Assembly (NCBI RefSeq): GCF_003228315.1
Contig: NZ_CP029693.1
Location: forward strand, 4,205,501 to 4,269,500
Length of the DNA stretch: 64,000 nucleotides
Direction of reading: 5' to 3'
Origin: Pseudomonas putida
Lineage (GTDB): Bacteria; Pseudomonadota; Gammaproteobacteria; Pseudomonadales; Pseudomonadaceae
A model generated the notes under the pieces. The model saw only the letters and a program-made list of their open reading frames with translations. It was not told where the DNA came from and did no database searches. Numbering within the stretch: position 1 is the stretch's first letter; every line of letters starts with the position of its first letter. This document shows positions 1 to 9,073 of the stretch, piece after piece. A program made the translations under genes and the position numbers.

Positions 1-29
1 TGGATCGGTTGTGTTGTTGCCTTAAGGAC

Positions 30-110
30 GCCATCGCGAGCAGGCTCGCTCCCACATGGGTTATGTGTCGATCACAAATAACCTGTAGGAGCGAGCCTGC
101 TCGCGAATGG
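30..110. repeat. REP-type inverted repeat pair
   Basis: Two copies of a REP-like unit face each other: one around 32-55 containing GCGAGCAGGCTCGCTCC, and its inverse around 83-107 containing GGAGCGAGCCTGCTCGC. The same unit recurs near 50.2 and 57.9 kb. It sits downstream of tsaC and may act as an mRNA 3' end or gyrase/IHF contact site, as REP elements do elsewhere; that role is inferred. Confidence 0.85.
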
Positions 111-123
111 CAGCAACGCGGTC

Positions 124-681
124 TTAATCCGGGCGCACAACTCTGCCGGTGGCCAGATCGCGAATCACGCTCGGGTTCTTGCGCCCGCCCAGCAACCCGC
201 CCAGCACCATATCCACCTCTCCCCGGAAATACTGCTCGACGCGAAGACGCGTGCGCGCCGCCGGGCGACCCTGTGGGTTGGCAGAGGTCGACACCAGCGG
301 CCCGACCAGTGCACACAGCTCGCGCACCTGAGGATGATCGCTGACCCGCAGCGCCACCGTGTCATGAACGCCGGTAATCCACTGCGGCAGCAGGTTCTGA
401 TGCGGCACCAGCCACGTGTTTGGCCCCGGCCAGGTGCTGGACATGCGGTCCATCCACAGTTCAGGGAAATCCTCGAACAGGAAGTCGAACTGGCGAATGT
501 TATCGGCGACCAGAATCAGCCCCTTATCCACAGACCGGCCCTTGATCAGCAACAAACGCTCCACTGCCTCTTCGTCCCATGGGTCGCAACCCAGACCCCA
601 GACAGCTTCGGTTGGGTAGGCAAGCACCGCCCCGGCGCGAATAGCTCGTGCGGCTTGTTGCACACGCCAACTGTTGACCAT
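124..681 (-). CDS. tsaC: L-threonylcarbamoyladenylate synthase TsaC
   Basis: This is a Sua5/YrdC/TsaC family enzyme of 185 residues. It makes threonylcarbamoyl-AMP from threonine, bicarbonate and ATP, the first step of the t6A37 modification of ANN-decoding tRNAs in the cytoplasm. The YPTEAVWGLGCD stretch (22-33), the K47-x-R49-x3-K53 substrate-binding signature and STSAN (131-135) are all present. The length fits the short TsaC type without the C-terminal Sua5 domain. It follows dprA on the same strand after 55 bp, as in other pseudomonads. The ATG at 681 gives the family-typical N terminus. Identification is secure. Confidence 0.95.
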   Translation of the reverse strand: MVNSWRVQQAARAIRAGAVLAYPTEAVWGLGCDPWDEEAVERLLLIKGRSVDKGLILVADNIRQFDFLFEDFPELWMDRMSSTWPGPNTWLVPHQNLLPQWITGVHDTVALRVSDHPQVRELCALVGPLVSTSANPQGRPAARTRLRVEQYFRGEVDMVLGGLLGGRKNPSVIRDLATGRVVRPD

Positions 682-736
682 GAATAAACTCTCCAGAATA
701 AGGCTCTGCGCAGTTTACCGATCTTGTTTATAAAAC

Positions 737-1840
737 CTAGCTCACGCGCGCAATCCATCGGCCGTTTTCGCAGACGGCGCTGCCCTCCATCTCCAGTTCA
801 GTCAGCGCGATCAGTACTTTGGGCAAGGCCCAGCCACTGGCATCGGCCAATGCCTCGCTGGTGTGGGGCGCGGCGTGCAGCAAGGCCAATAGTGGATGAC
901 TTGCCGCCATGGCGGGGGCGGGGGAGAAGGACGGCTGCTGCCAGCCGCGCAGGGCTTCGAAGATATGCTCGACGGTTTCCACCAGCGCCGCACCATCGCG
1001 GATCAACTGGTGACAACCCTTGGCGCCCGGATGATGGATCGAGCCCGGAATCGCGTACACCTCGCGCCCCTGCTCCGCCGCCAGCCTGGCGGTGATCAGC
1101 GAGCCACTGGCCACACTGGCCTCCACCACCAGTACACCGAGGGACAGGCCACTGATGATGCGATTGCGTCGGGGAAAGTTGCTGGCGCTGGGGCCGGCGT
1201 CCAGGGGGAACTCGGACAGTACCGCACTGCCCGAGGCGATCATCGCGTCGGCCAGCCGTCGATTGCGCTGTGGATAAAAATTTTCCAGACCCGTACCCAG
1301 AACTCCGATTGTCTGACCACCGACATCCAATGCGGCCTGATGAGCGGCAGCATCGATACCCAGCGCGAGACCGCTGGTGATCACGAAACCGGCACTGGCC
1401 AGGCTGCGGGAAAACGCGGCAGCCGTGTCCATGCCCGGCCTTGAAGCGCGACGACTGCCGACCATCGCCAGCTGCGGTTTTTCCAGAATGCCGGGATCGC
1501 CCGCCACGAACAGCAGCGGCGGCGCGTCGCTGATTTGCGCCAGCAGTGCAGGGTAGTCAGGCTGGTCCCACATCAATAAATGCTGGGCAGGACGCTCTAG
1601 CCAGGCCAGTGCATGGCTGGCTCCATCGCGAATTTCAGGGCAACGCCGGGCCTCCGCACAGCTCAGCGGCAAGCCCAATGCACGCCAGGCGCTGGCCGGT
1701 GCGCTGATGGCTTTGGACGCTGAACCGAAGGCTTCCAGCAATTTCCTGAACCGCGCCGGGCCGAGTTCCGGCAAGCGGTGCAGACGTAGACGAGCTTCCA
1801 GTTCCGCAGGGGAAACCGGTGCAGCAGTAGGTAGCGACAT
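737..1840 (-). CDS. dprA: DNA-processing protein DprA (Smf)
   Basis: DprA binds incoming single-stranded DNA and loads RecA during natural transformation. The 367-residue protein has an N-terminal helical region, a Rossmann-like DprA/Smf core (about 90-300) with the GSRRAS motif at 128-133 and SGLALGID at 156-163, and a C-terminal winged-helix segment. The length is normal and the frame intact, so the gene looks functional even though transformation is rarely shown in this genus. It lies between tsaC and the LysM gene on the same strand. A perfect DnaA 9-mer (1269-1277) is embedded in the coding sequence. Confidence 0.93.
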   Translation of the reverse strand: MSLPTAAPVSPAELEARLRLHRLPELGPARFRKLLEAFGSASKAISAPASAWRALGLPLSCAEARRCPEIRDGASHALAWLERPAQHLLMWDQPDYPALLAQISDAPPLLFVAGDPGILEKPQLAMVGSRRASRPGMDTAAAFSRSLASAGFVITSGLALGIDAAAHQAALDVGGQTIGVLGTGLENFYPQRNRRLADAMIASGSAVLSEFPLDAGPSASNFPRRNRIISGLSLGVLVVEASVASGSLITARLAAEQGREVYAIPGSIHHPGAKGCHQLIRDGAALVETVEHIFEALRGWQQPSFSPAPAMAASHPLLALLHAAPHTSEALADASGWALPKVLIALTELEMEGSAVCENGRWIARVS

Positions 1841-1921
1841 GGATCATCCTTGATCGTTATAAGCCCGTATCCAGACGGGAATAAGCTGTGGATAACTCTG
1901 TTGGTAACTTGTGAAGCCTGC

Positions 1922-2947
1922 TTACGGATTTCGTACTTTATCCATCACCGCCAGCGAGCGCGAGGCGTTGAGCACCAGCCCGTAGCTGAGCTTGTCGTAG
2001 GTACGGAACACCATCAGCAGACCGGCGCGCTCATCGGGAATCTTCAGCGGCTGACCGGTGATCCGGTCGCGCACGGTTTCACCGGTTTTCATCACGGCCA
2101 GCACGTTGCCTTCGACCAGACCATCACGCTGGCCCTTGTTCAGCGTGACCACATCCAGCGCTCCGATCTGGGTAACGCCACGGGGTACGTCGATGATCAG
2201 GCCGTCGACCTGATCTTTCGGTGCGCTGGGCATGAACGTCGAGTTGATCGCGCGCTCTTCACTGCTGAACAAACGATCGCCCAGGCGCACTTCCTGGGTG
2301 GTGCGCTGCAAGGCCAGGGTGGCGACGTCACCTTCGGTGGCGACAATCTCGCCGCCACCGATGTCATCGGCATTGATCCCCAGAAATTCCTGGGTTTGCG
2401 GGTCGGTGTAGACCTTGCCCTGGCGGAAGATGCCGTAGACAGGTTGCGCCATGTCGAAGTGGCCACGAGCGAAGATGCGATCGCCCATGCCGCTGAGTAC
2501 GCGTTCGGCATCACCGGCCACGATGTACGGCGCCTTGTCGAAATCTTCGGCCTTGTCGACGATGCGGTTGCTCAGCAGAAAGCTGTTGATAGATTTCAGC
2601 GGGATGCTCGGAATGGCATCGGCCACCGGGCTGCTGCGTACTTTCGGCGAAAGCTTGATGGTGCCGCGAGAAGCGCCACGATTGAGTGTCAGGCGAGGCT
2701 GACCGTTGACGTAGACCAGCGAAAGCGTGTCGCCGGGGTAGATGAGATTGGGGTTTTCGATGTGTGGATTGGCTTGCCACAGCTGCGGCCATTGCCACGG
2801 TTCACGAAGGAATTTGCCCGAGATCCCCCAGAGTGTGTCCCCCGAGACCACTGTGTATTGCTGTGGAAAACCTTCCTTGAGTTGCACTTGCCCGTGGGCC
2901 CAACCGGCAGAGACCAGAAGGAGCAGGGCGAGTAGTGATTTCCTCAT
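1922..2947 (-). CDS. LysM peptidoglycan-binding protein, TsaP-like
   Basis: The 341-residue exported protein starts with a clear signal peptide (MRKSLLALLLL, cleavage near residue 20). A single LysM domain follows (about 28-80: YTVVSGDTLWGISGKF through NLIYPGDTLSL), then a long C-terminal region without a motif I can name. The gene is syntenic with P. aeruginosa PA0020, the homologue of TsaP, which anchors the type IV pilus secretin to peptidoglycan; a pilus role here is therefore inferred. The ATG at 2947 is chosen over an upstream in-frame start at 3025 because it places the signal peptide at the N terminus. It is divergent from def. Confidence 0.85.
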   Translation of the reverse strand: MRKSLLALLLLVSAGWAHGQVQLKEGFPQQYTVVSGDTLWGISGKFLREPWQWPQLWQANPHIENPNLIYPGDTLSLVYVNGQPRLTLNRGASRGTIKLSPKVRSSPVADAIPSIPLKSINSFLLSNRIVDKAEDFDKAPYIVAGDAERVLSGMGDRIFARGHFDMAQPVYGIFRQGKVYTDPQTQEFLGINADDIGGGEIVATEGDVATLALQRTTQEVRLGDRLFSSEERAINSTFMPSAPKDQVDGLIIDVPRGVTQIGALDVVTLNKGQRDGLVEGNVLAVMKTGETVRDRITGQPLKIPDERAGLLMVFRTYDKLSYGLVLNASRSLAVMDKVRNP

Positions 2948-3117
2948 GCGGTGAATCCCTTTATTATGTCCGTTCGCGTGAAACGCCAGAGCCGTCAGTG
3001 GCTCGCTCCCCACTTGCTTATGCATGGAAGGGAGCTACGTTTTACAACGGTAGCCTGCATCTTCGGACTCGCCAGGCACCGACCCGACCATACCTCACAC
3101 GTGCATTCATCAAGCTT

Positions 3118-3624
3118 ATGGCCATTTTGAACATCCTCGAATTCCCTGACTCGCGCCTGCGTACCATCGCCAAACCGGTGGCCGAAGTGGACGACGAAGT
3201 GCGTCAGTTGGTCGATGACATGTTTGAAACAATGTATGAGGCTCCAGGCATCGGCCTCGCCGCGACCCAGGTCAACGTCCACAAGCGCATCGTTGTCATG
3301 GACCTTTCCGAAGACCGCACCGAGCCGCGAGTGTTCATCAATCCCGAACTCGAGCCCCTGACCGAAGACATGGGCCAGTATCAGGAAGGCTGCCTTTCGG
3401 TACCGGGCTTCTACGAAAACGTCGATCGCCCGCAACGGGTCAAGGTCAAGGCGCTGGACCGCGACGGCAAGCCTTACGAACTGATCGCCGAAGATCTGCT
3501 CGCCGTGTGCATCCAGCATGAATTCGACCACCTCAACGGCAAATTGTTCGTCGATTACCTGTCCACGCTCAAACGCGACCGCATCAAGAAGAAACTGGAA
3601 AAGCTTCATCGCCAGAACGCCTGA
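3118..3624 (+). CDS. def: peptide deformylase
   Basis: Def removes the formyl group from the N-terminal methionine of nascent proteins in a metal-dependent reaction. The 168-residue product has all three family motifs: GIGLAATQ (44-51), EGCLS with metal ligand C92 (90-94), and HEFDH (134-138) giving the two histidine ligands and the catalytic glutamate. The start codon lies immediately after a GTGCATTCATCAAGCTT leader; an in-frame extension to 2935 has no homology and is discarded. It heads the def-fmt-rsmB-trkA run, but a strong hairpin with a T-tract separates it from fmt. Confidence 0.97.
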   Translation: MAILNILEFPDSRLRTIAKPVAEVDDEVRQLVDDMFETMYEAPGIGLAATQVNVHKRIVVMDLSEDRTEPRVFINPELEPLTEDMGQYQEGCLSVPGFYENVDRPQRVKVKALDRDGKPYELIAEDLLAVCIQHEFDHLNGKLFVDYLSTLKRDRIKKKLEKLHRQNA

Positions 3625-3635
3625 TGCCCCTCTTC

Positions 3636-3665
3636 AAAGGCTTGCCGCGGCAAGCCTTTTTCTTT
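3636..3665 (+). terminator. intrinsic terminator or attenuator between def and fmt
   Basis: A perfect palindrome, AAAGGCTTGC then CGCG then GCAAGCCTTT, is followed by a pyrimidine-rich T-tract. It begins 12 bp after the def stop and ends 30 bp before the fmt start, so it could reduce read-through from def into fmt. Confidence 0.75.
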
Positions 3666-3694
3666 TCAAGAAGCTTTGCAATAGAGAGCCACCC

Positions 3695-4654
3695 ATGACC
3701 GAGCCACTGCGCATTGTCTTTGCCGGCACCCCGGAATTCGCCGCCGAACACCTCAAGGCCCTGCTGAGCAGCCCGTATGAGATCGTCGCGGTCTACACCC
3801 AACCGGATCGCCCGGCAGGTCGTGGGCAGAAGCTGATGCCGAGCCCGGTCAAGCAGCTTGCTCTGGAGAACAACATCCCGGTGCTGCAACCGCCCACCTT
3901 GCGCAACGCCGACGCTCAGGCCGAACTGGCCGCACTGAAACCGGACTTGATGGTGGTGGTCGCCTACGGCCTGATCCTGCCGCAGGTGGTGCTGGATATT
4001 CCGCGCCTGGGTTGCATCAACAGCCACGCGTCCCTGCTGCCGCGCTGGCGCGGGGCGGCGCCGATCCAGCGGGCCGTCGAAGCCGGTGACGACGAAAGTG
4101 GCGTGACCGTGATGCGTATGGAGGCGGGTCTGGACACCGGCCCGATGCTGCTGAAAGTCACCACGCCGATCAGCGCCGAAGACACCGGCGGCAGCCTGCA
4201 CGACCGTCTGGCTGAAATGGGGCCGCCCGCCGTGATTCAAGCGATTGCCGGACTCGCCGCCGGGACGCTGGAAGGCGAGGTGCAAGACGACAGCCTGGCC
4301 ACTTACGCACACAAGTTGAATAAAGACGAAGCCCGCATTGACTGGACTCGCCCTGCAGTTGAACTGGAGCGCCTGGTGCGCGCCTTCAACCCTTGGCCGA
4401 TCACCCACAGCACGCTCAACGGCGAAGCCCTGAAAGTACTGGCCGCCAGCCTCTCGCAAGGCAAGGGCGCACCCGGGGAAATCATCGGCGCCAGCAAGGA
4501 CGGCCTGATCGTCGCCTGCGGTGAACAGGCCCTGTGCCTGACCCGCCTGCAATTGCCCGGCGGCAAGGCGCTGAACTTCAGCGATCTGTTCAACAGCCGT
4601 CGCGAGAAATTCGCCATCGGTACGGTGCTCGGCCAAGCGGCGGACGCTCAATGA
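3695..4654 (+). CDS. fmt: methionyl-tRNA formyltransferase
   Basis: Fmt formylates initiator Met-tRNA with 10-formyl-tetrahydrofolate. The protein has 319 residues with an N-terminal formyltransferase Rossmann domain and a C-terminal OB-like tRNA-binding domain. The catalytic triad is visible as N109 and H111 (NSHASLLPRWRG) and D147 (GLDTGP). The ATG at 3695 matches the family N terminus MTEPLRIVFAGTPEFA. Its TGA stop overlaps the rsmB ATG (ATGA), showing translational coupling. Confidence 0.97.
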   Translation: MTEPLRIVFAGTPEFAAEHLKALLSSPYEIVAVYTQPDRPAGRGQKLMPSPVKQLALENNIPVLQPPTLRNADAQAELAALKPDLMVVVAYGLILPQVVLDIPRLGCINSHASLLPRWRGAAPIQRAVEAGDDESGVTVMRMEAGLDTGPMLLKVTTPISAEDTGGSLHDRLAEMGPPAVIQAIAGLAAGTLEGEVQDDSLATYAHKLNKDEARIDWTRPAVELERLVRAFNPWPITHSTLNGEALKVLAASLSQGKGAPGEIIGASKDGLIVACGEQALCLTRLQLPGGKALNFSDLFNSRREKFAIGTVLGQAADAQ

Positions 4655-5961
4655 ATCCGCGTCTGGCCGCCGCCAAGGCACTGGCCGCTGTACTCAGCGG
4701 AAAAGCCTCGCTCAACAGCTCATTGCCGACTCAACTGGACAAGGTCGAAGACCGCGATCGCGGCTTCACCCAGGACTTGGCGTTCGGCACCGCCCGCTGG
4801 CAACCGCGCTTGTCGGAGCTGGCGGCCAAGCTGCTGCAAAAGCCGTTCAAGGCCGCCGATGCCGATGTCGAGGCGCTGATGCTGGTCGGTCTCTACCAGT
4901 TGCTCTACACCCGCGTGCCGGCCCATGCCGCCATCGGCGAAACGGTCGGTTGCGCAGACAAGCTGAAAAAGCCCTGGGCCAAAGCCCTGCTCAACGCCGT
5001 ACTGCGCCGCGCCCAACGGGAAAGCGAAGCGCTGCTGGCGGAGCTTGAGCGCGATCCGGTGGTGCGCACCGCTCACCCGCGCTGGCTGCAAAAATCCCTG
5101 AAGGCGTTCTGGCCGGAGCAGTGGGAGGCGATTTGCGCGGCCAACAATGCGCACCCACCGATGATTCTGCGGGTCAATCGTCGCCATCATTCTCGTGACG
5201 CGTATCTGCAGTTGCTCGTTGAGGCCGGCATCACCGCCAGCCCATGCGTTTACAGCCGCGATGGCATCATCCTCGACGCGGCCGCCGACGTTCGCAGCCT
5301 GCCAGGGTTCGCCGAAGGCTGGATCAGCGTGCAGGACGAAGCGGCGCAACTGGCCGCCGACCTGCTCGATCTCGCGCCTGGCCAGCGGGTGCTGGACGCT
5401 TGCTGTGCGCCGGGTGGCAAGACTTGCCACATCCTCGAAGCCGAACCGGCACTGGCCGGCGTAGTGGCGGTGGATCTGGAGGCCAAACGCCTGGTGCGGG
5501 TGCAGGAAAACCTCGATCGCCTTGGCCTGAACGCCGAACTGATCGCCGCCGACGGCCGTGACACTCAGGCCTGGTGGGACGGCAAACCGTTCCAGCGCAT
5601 CCTGCTGGACGCGCCGTGTTCGGCCACCGGCGTGATTCGTCGGCACCCCGACATCAAGCTCACCCGCCAACCGGACGACATTGCCGCGCTGGCGCTGCTG
5701 CAAGGCGAGTTGCTCGACGCCATGTGGAAAACCCTGGAAGTCGGCGGCATCCTGCTCTACGCCACGTGCTCCACCTTGCCGACCGAGAACACTGAAGTCA
5801 TCGAAGCGTTCCTCGCCCGCACACCCGGGGCCCGTGAGCTGGACCTCGCCACCGCAGCGGGCATCAAGCAGCCCCATGGCCGTCAATTGCTGGCCCAGGA
5901 AGGCGGGCACGACGGGTTCTATTACGCCAAGCTGATCAAGATCGCCGCCGCGCGCGGTTAA
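4651..5961 (+). CDS. rsmB: 16S rRNA (cytosine-967-C5)-methyltransferase RsmB
   Basis: RsmB (Sun/Fmu) methylates C967 of 16S rRNA using S-adenosylmethionine. The 436-residue protein has an N-terminal NusB-like RNA-binding domain (about 1-140) and a Rossmann methyltransferase domain with the SAM loop DACCAPGGKT (249-258). Both cysteines of the m5C mechanism are present: C323 in DAPCSATG and C373 in YATCS. Its ATG overlaps the fmt stop. This is the usual fmt-rsmB-trkA arrangement. Confidence 0.96.
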   Translation: MNPRLAAAKALAAVLSGKASLNSSLPTQLDKVEDRDRGFTQDLAFGTARWQPRLSELAAKLLQKPFKAADADVEALMLVGLYQLLYTRVPAHAAIGETVGCADKLKKPWAKALLNAVLRRAQRESEALLAELERDPVVRTAHPRWLQKSLKAFWPEQWEAICAANNAHPPMILRVNRRHHSRDAYLQLLVEAGITASPCVYSRDGIILDAAADVRSLPGFAEGWISVQDEAAQLAADLLDLAPGQRVLDACCAPGGKTCHILEAEPALAGVVAVDLEAKRLVRVQENLDRLGLNAELIAADGRDTQAWWDGKPFQRILLDAPCSATGVIRRHPDIKLTRQPDDIAALALLQGELLDAMWKTLEVGGILLYATCSTLPTENTEVIEAFLARTPGARELDLATAAGIKQPHGRQLLAQEGGHDGFYYAKLIKIAAARG

Positions 5962-5983
5962 ACGGATTCAATGGAGTGACTGG

Positions 5984-7360
5984 ATGAAAATCATCATCCT
6001 TGGTGCAGGGCAGGTGGGCGGGTCGCTGGCGGAACATCTGGCCAGCGAGGCGAACGACATCACGGTGGTCGACACCGACGGCGAACGCCTGCGCGACCTC
6101 GGTGATCGCCTGGACATCCGCACGATACAGGGCCGCGGCTCGATACCGAGCGTGCTGCGCCAAGCGGGTGCCGATGATGCTGACATGCTGGTCGCCGTGA
6201 CCAACAGCGACGAAACCAACATGGTCGCCTGTCAGGTCGCCCACACCCTGTTCCACACCCCGACAAAGATCGCTCGTGTGCGCGAAGCCGCGTACCTGAC
6301 CCGCGCCGATGAGTTGTTCGATAACGAAGCGATTCCGGTGGACGTGCTGATCAGCCCGGAGCAAGTGGTCACCAACTACATCAAGCGCCTGATCCAGCAC
6401 CCCGGCGCCTTGCAGGTGATCGACTTCGCCGAAGGCAAGGCACAACTGGTGGCGGTGCGGGCCTATTACGGCGGGCCGCTGGTGGGTCAGCAACTGCGGC
6501 AGTTGCGCGAACACATGCCCAACGTCGAAACCCGCGTGGCGGCGATTTTCCGTAGGGACCGGCCAATCCTGCCCCAGGGCGATACGGTGATCGAAGCGGA
6601 CGACGAAGTGTTTTTCATCGCGGCCCGAGCAAACATTCGCGCAGTCATGAGTGAAATGCGCCGTCTCGATGAGACCTACAAACGCATCGTCATTGCCGGT
6701 GGCGGGCAGATCGGCGAGCGTTTGGCCGAAGCCATCGAAAGCCGTTATCAGGTGAAGATCATCGAGATGAACCCGGCCCGCTGCCGCCATCTCTCCGACC
6801 ACCTCGACAGCACCGTGGTGCTGCAGGGCAGCGCTTCGGACCGCGACCTGCTGTTGGAAGAGAACATCGCCGACGCAGACATCTTCCTGGCCCTGACCAA
6901 CGATGACGAAGCCAACATCATGTCGTCGCTGCTGGCCAAGCGCCTGGGTGCGAAGAAGGTGATGACCATCATCAACAACCCGGCCTACGTGGATCTGATC
7001 CAGGGCGGCGACATCGACATCGCCATCAGCCCGCAACTGGCAACCATCGGCACCTTGCTGGCCCACGTGCGGCGCGGCGACATCGTCAGCGTACACTCAC
7101 TGCGTCGGGGCGCGGCGGAAGCCATCGAGGCCATTGCCCATGGTGATGCGAAATCGAGCAAGGTCATCGGCAAGGCCATCGAGAACATCGGCCTGCCGCC
7201 AGGAGCCACCATCGGCGCGATCATCCGCGATGAAGAAGTGATCATTGCCCACGATGACACGGTGATCCAGACCGGGGACCACGTGATTCTGTTCCTTGTG
7301 GATAAAAAGCATATTCGCGATGTGGAAAAGCTGTTCCATGTGGGATTGAGCTTCTTCTGA
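5984..7360 (+). CDS. trkA: Trk potassium uptake regulator TrkA
   Basis: TrkA is the cytoplasmic NAD(H)-binding gating subunit of the TrkH/TrkG potassium transporter. The 458-residue protein is a tandem duplication of RCK units. The first Rossmann half starts with GAGQVGGSLAEHL (7-19) and the second repeats the motif as GGGQIGERLAEA near residue 238. Each half is followed by a TrkA-C domain. It lies 22 bp after rsmB. No trkH/trkG is seen in the window, which is normal because the channel genes are usually unlinked. Confidence 0.96.
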   Translation: MKIIILGAGQVGGSLAEHLASEANDITVVDTDGERLRDLGDRLDIRTIQGRGSIPSVLRQAGADDADMLVAVTNSDETNMVACQVAHTLFHTPTKIARVREAAYLTRADELFDNEAIPVDVLISPEQVVTNYIKRLIQHPGALQVIDFAEGKAQLVAVRAYYGGPLVGQQLRQLREHMPNVETRVAAIFRRDRPILPQGDTVIEADDEVFFIAARANIRAVMSEMRRLDETYKRIVIAGGGQIGERLAEAIESRYQVKIIEMNPARCRHLSDHLDSTVVLQGSASDRDLLLEENIADADIFLALTNDDEANIMSSLLAKRLGAKKVMTIINNPAYVDLIQGGDIDIAISPQLATIGTLLAHVRRGDIVSVHSLRRGAAEAIEAIAHGDAKSSKVIGKAIENIGLPPGATIGAIIRDEEVIIAHDDTVIQTGDHVILFLVDKKHIRDVEKLFHVGLSFF

Positions 7361-7388
7361 TCCGGTAATTGCTGTGTCTGAACGGACC

Positions 7389-7482
7389 TCATCGCGGGCA
7401 AGCCTTGCTCCTACAGGTTTGGGGCGCACACATAACCGGTGAACGGCTCGAACCTGTAGGAGCAAGGCTTGCCCGCGAAAGC
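7389..7482. repeat. REP-type inverted repeat pair, second variant
   Basis: Facing copies of GCGGGCAAGCCTTGCTCC (from about 7393) and its inverse (about 7457-7478) flank a 30-bp spacer. This variant differs from the CAGGCTCGC type at the window start and recurs near 41.1 and 61.5 kb. It occupies most of the gap between trkA and the TPR gene. Confidence 0.85.
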
Positions 7483-7518
7483 AATCTCAAAATCGCAGAT
7501 CACTCAAAGGAAATACCC

Positions 7519-7833
7519 ATGATCGAATCCCTGGAAAAAATGCTCGCCAAGGGTGTGGATAACCCGCTGCTGCGCTTCGGCCTGGGCAAGGGCTATCTGG
7601 ATCTGGGGGAGAGCGCCAAGGCTGTGGAACACTTCCAGCGCTGCGTCGAGCTCGATCCGAAGTATTCGGCGGCCTGGAAACTGCTGGGCAAGGCCCATCT
7701 GGCGCTGGCGGATTACGCGGCTGCGCGCCAGGTGTGGGAGAAAGGCATCGAAGCGGCGCAAAACCACGGCGATAAACAGGCCGAGAAAGAAATGACGGTG
7801 TTCCTGAAGAAACTCGACCGCCAGGCCCACTGA
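7519..7833 (+). CDS. small tetratricopeptide-repeat protein
   Basis: The 104-residue soluble protein has no signal peptide and carries about two TPR units: NPLLRFGLGKGYLDLGE near 15-31 and AAWKLLGKAHLALADYAAA near 55-73. TPRs mediate protein-protein contacts; the partner is unknown. It is syntenic with P. aeruginosa PA0015/PA0013-area small hypotheticals between trkA and the PilZ gene. The ATG at 7519 is chosen because it is preceded by AAAGGA at good spacing and because the upstream in-frame extension is made of REP sequence. It is convergent with the PilZ gene, with the two stops abutting. Confidence 0.8.
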   Translation: MIESLEKMLAKGVDNPLLRFGLGKGYLDLGESAKAVEHFQRCVELDPKYSAAWKLLGKAHLALADYAAARQVWEKGIEAAQNHGDKQAEKEMTVFLKKLDRQAH

Positions 7834-8073
7834 TCAGAGATAACGCAGGCCGATCCCTTCGGCGTCCACCTGCACCACTTCCATCTTCACCTTCGGCGCG
7901 CCTGTGGGTAAGTCCTGGACTTGCCCATAAACCACGGCGCCTCGGGGTAATGCCGACAACGCCGGATGCTTGACGTAAACACCTGTGGTCGACAGGTTTC
8001 GCGTCTGGCCCAGACATTCGCCGAAGCTTTCGTGACTGATCTTTATGCGAAAGGATTTGCGGTGTTCGGACAT
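7834..8073 (-). CDS. PilZ domain protein, putative c-di-GMP receptor
   Basis: The 79-residue protein consists of a single PilZ domain. Both c-di-GMP contact motifs are present: RKSFR (RxxxR) near the N terminus and NLSTTG ([D/N]xSxxG) about 15 residues later. It corresponds in position to P. aeruginosa PA0012. The output is unknown because there is no fused effector domain. The stop directly abuts that of the convergent TPR gene. Two face-to-face DnaA boxes lie just upstream of its start. Confidence 0.88.
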   Translation of the reverse strand: MSEHRKSFRIKISHESFGECLGQTRNLSTTGVYVKHPALSALPRGAVVYGQVQDLPTGAPKVKMEVVQVDAEGIGLRYL

Positions 8074-8097
8074 CTATTGCGCCCTTTAATGAACGGT

Positions 8098-8129
8098 TGT
8101 GGATAAACCCGAACCCAAGGTTATCCACA
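8098..8129. promoter_or_regulatory. pair of perfect DnaA boxes in inverted orientation
   Basis: TGTGGATAA at 8098-8106 and TTATCCACA at 8121-8129 face each other across 14 bp, between the PilZ gene start (8073) and the 3' end of the acyltransferase gene. Their position upstream of the PilZ gene suggests DnaA-dependent control or titration; this is inferred. Confidence 0.6.
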
Positions 8130-8145
8130 GATCATGCCAATCGAC

Positions 8146-9033
8146 TCAGTACCAGCGTTCTTCTCCCGGAGGACGCTTCTTGAAGCGCTTCATGCTCCAC
8201 ATGTATTGGCTCGGATACGCCGCCACGTAGCGCTCGACCACCTGGCTCATCGCCGCGCACGACGTAGCGGTATCGGTGCTGTACATGGCTTCGGGCGCGG
8301 CTTCCAGGATCACTTTGTAGCCTGAACCGTCCGGCAGCCGCAGCGCATGCAGGAACACACCCACCGCCTTGTGGCCTGCGAGCATGTTCGGTACGAATTT
8401 GCTGGTCAGCGCCTGAGTTGCGAAGAACGGCACAAATATACCGGCGGACTCGGCCGGTTCCGGGTCAGCGGGAATGCCCACTGCACCACCTTTGCGCACT
8501 TCCTTGATGACACTGAGGATGCCTTCCTTGGTCGACGCGGCAACTTTGTTGCCCAGTTGCACCCGCTGCTTTTGCAGCAACTCATCCACAGCCTTCAACT
8601 TTGGCGGACGATAAAAGATGATCGGTTTGCACTGGCTGCAATAAAAGTGGTTGAGCACTTCCCAGTTACCCAGGTGACTGGTGATGCCCACGACGCCTTT
8701 GCCGGAGGCCAGAGCATCCTTCAACACCTCGAGGCCTTCGACTTCGCGCACCAGGTCGATGGATCGTTGAGCCGGCCAGATCCAGGCGCAGGCGCTCTCG
8801 GTCAGGGACTTGCCGATGTCTTTCAGGCTCTGCCCGACCAGACGCTCGCGCTCGGCGGGGTCCATCTCGGGAAAGCATTTGGCGAGGTTGATCCGCACCA
8901 CATCGCGGGAACGGTTGGGGGTTTTCCACATCACCCAGCCGATGGCTGAGCCAACGGCCTGCACTGCCCGCCACGGGAGCAGGGCAAACAGCCGCAGAGC
9001 GCCTACCAGCAAGGCGCCTTTAAACTTATCCAC
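8146..9033 (-). CDS. lipid A acyltransferase of the LpxL/HtrB family
   Basis: This inner-membrane enzyme adds a secondary lauroyl-type chain to lipid A. The 295-residue protein has an N-terminal hydrophobic segment and the family HX4D/E catalytic motif as HLGNWE (H120 to E125). The location next to tag and the PilZ gene matches P. aeruginosa PA0011, one of two HtrB-type late acyltransferases; the exact acyl specificity cannot be read from sequence. A DnaA box (9026-9034) overlaps the start codon region. Family assignment is firm. Confidence 0.9.
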   Translation of the reverse strand: MDKFKGALLVGALRLFALLPWRAVQAVGSAIGWVMWKTPNRSRDVVRINLAKCFPEMDPAERERLVGQSLKDIGKSLTESACAWIWPAQRSIDLVREVEGLEVLKDALASGKGVVGITSHLGNWEVLNHFYCSQCKPIIFYRPPKLKAVDELLQKQRVQLGNKVAASTKEGILSVIKEVRKGGAVGIPADPEPAESAGIFVPFFATQALTSKFVPNMLAGHKAVGVFLHALRLPDGSGYKVILEAAPEAMYSTDTATSCAAMSQVVERYVAAYPSQYMWSMKRFKKRPPGEERWY

Positions 9034-9073
9034 AGGTCACTCCTGATCTTGTGCTGTGCGCGAGGCGGCTATT

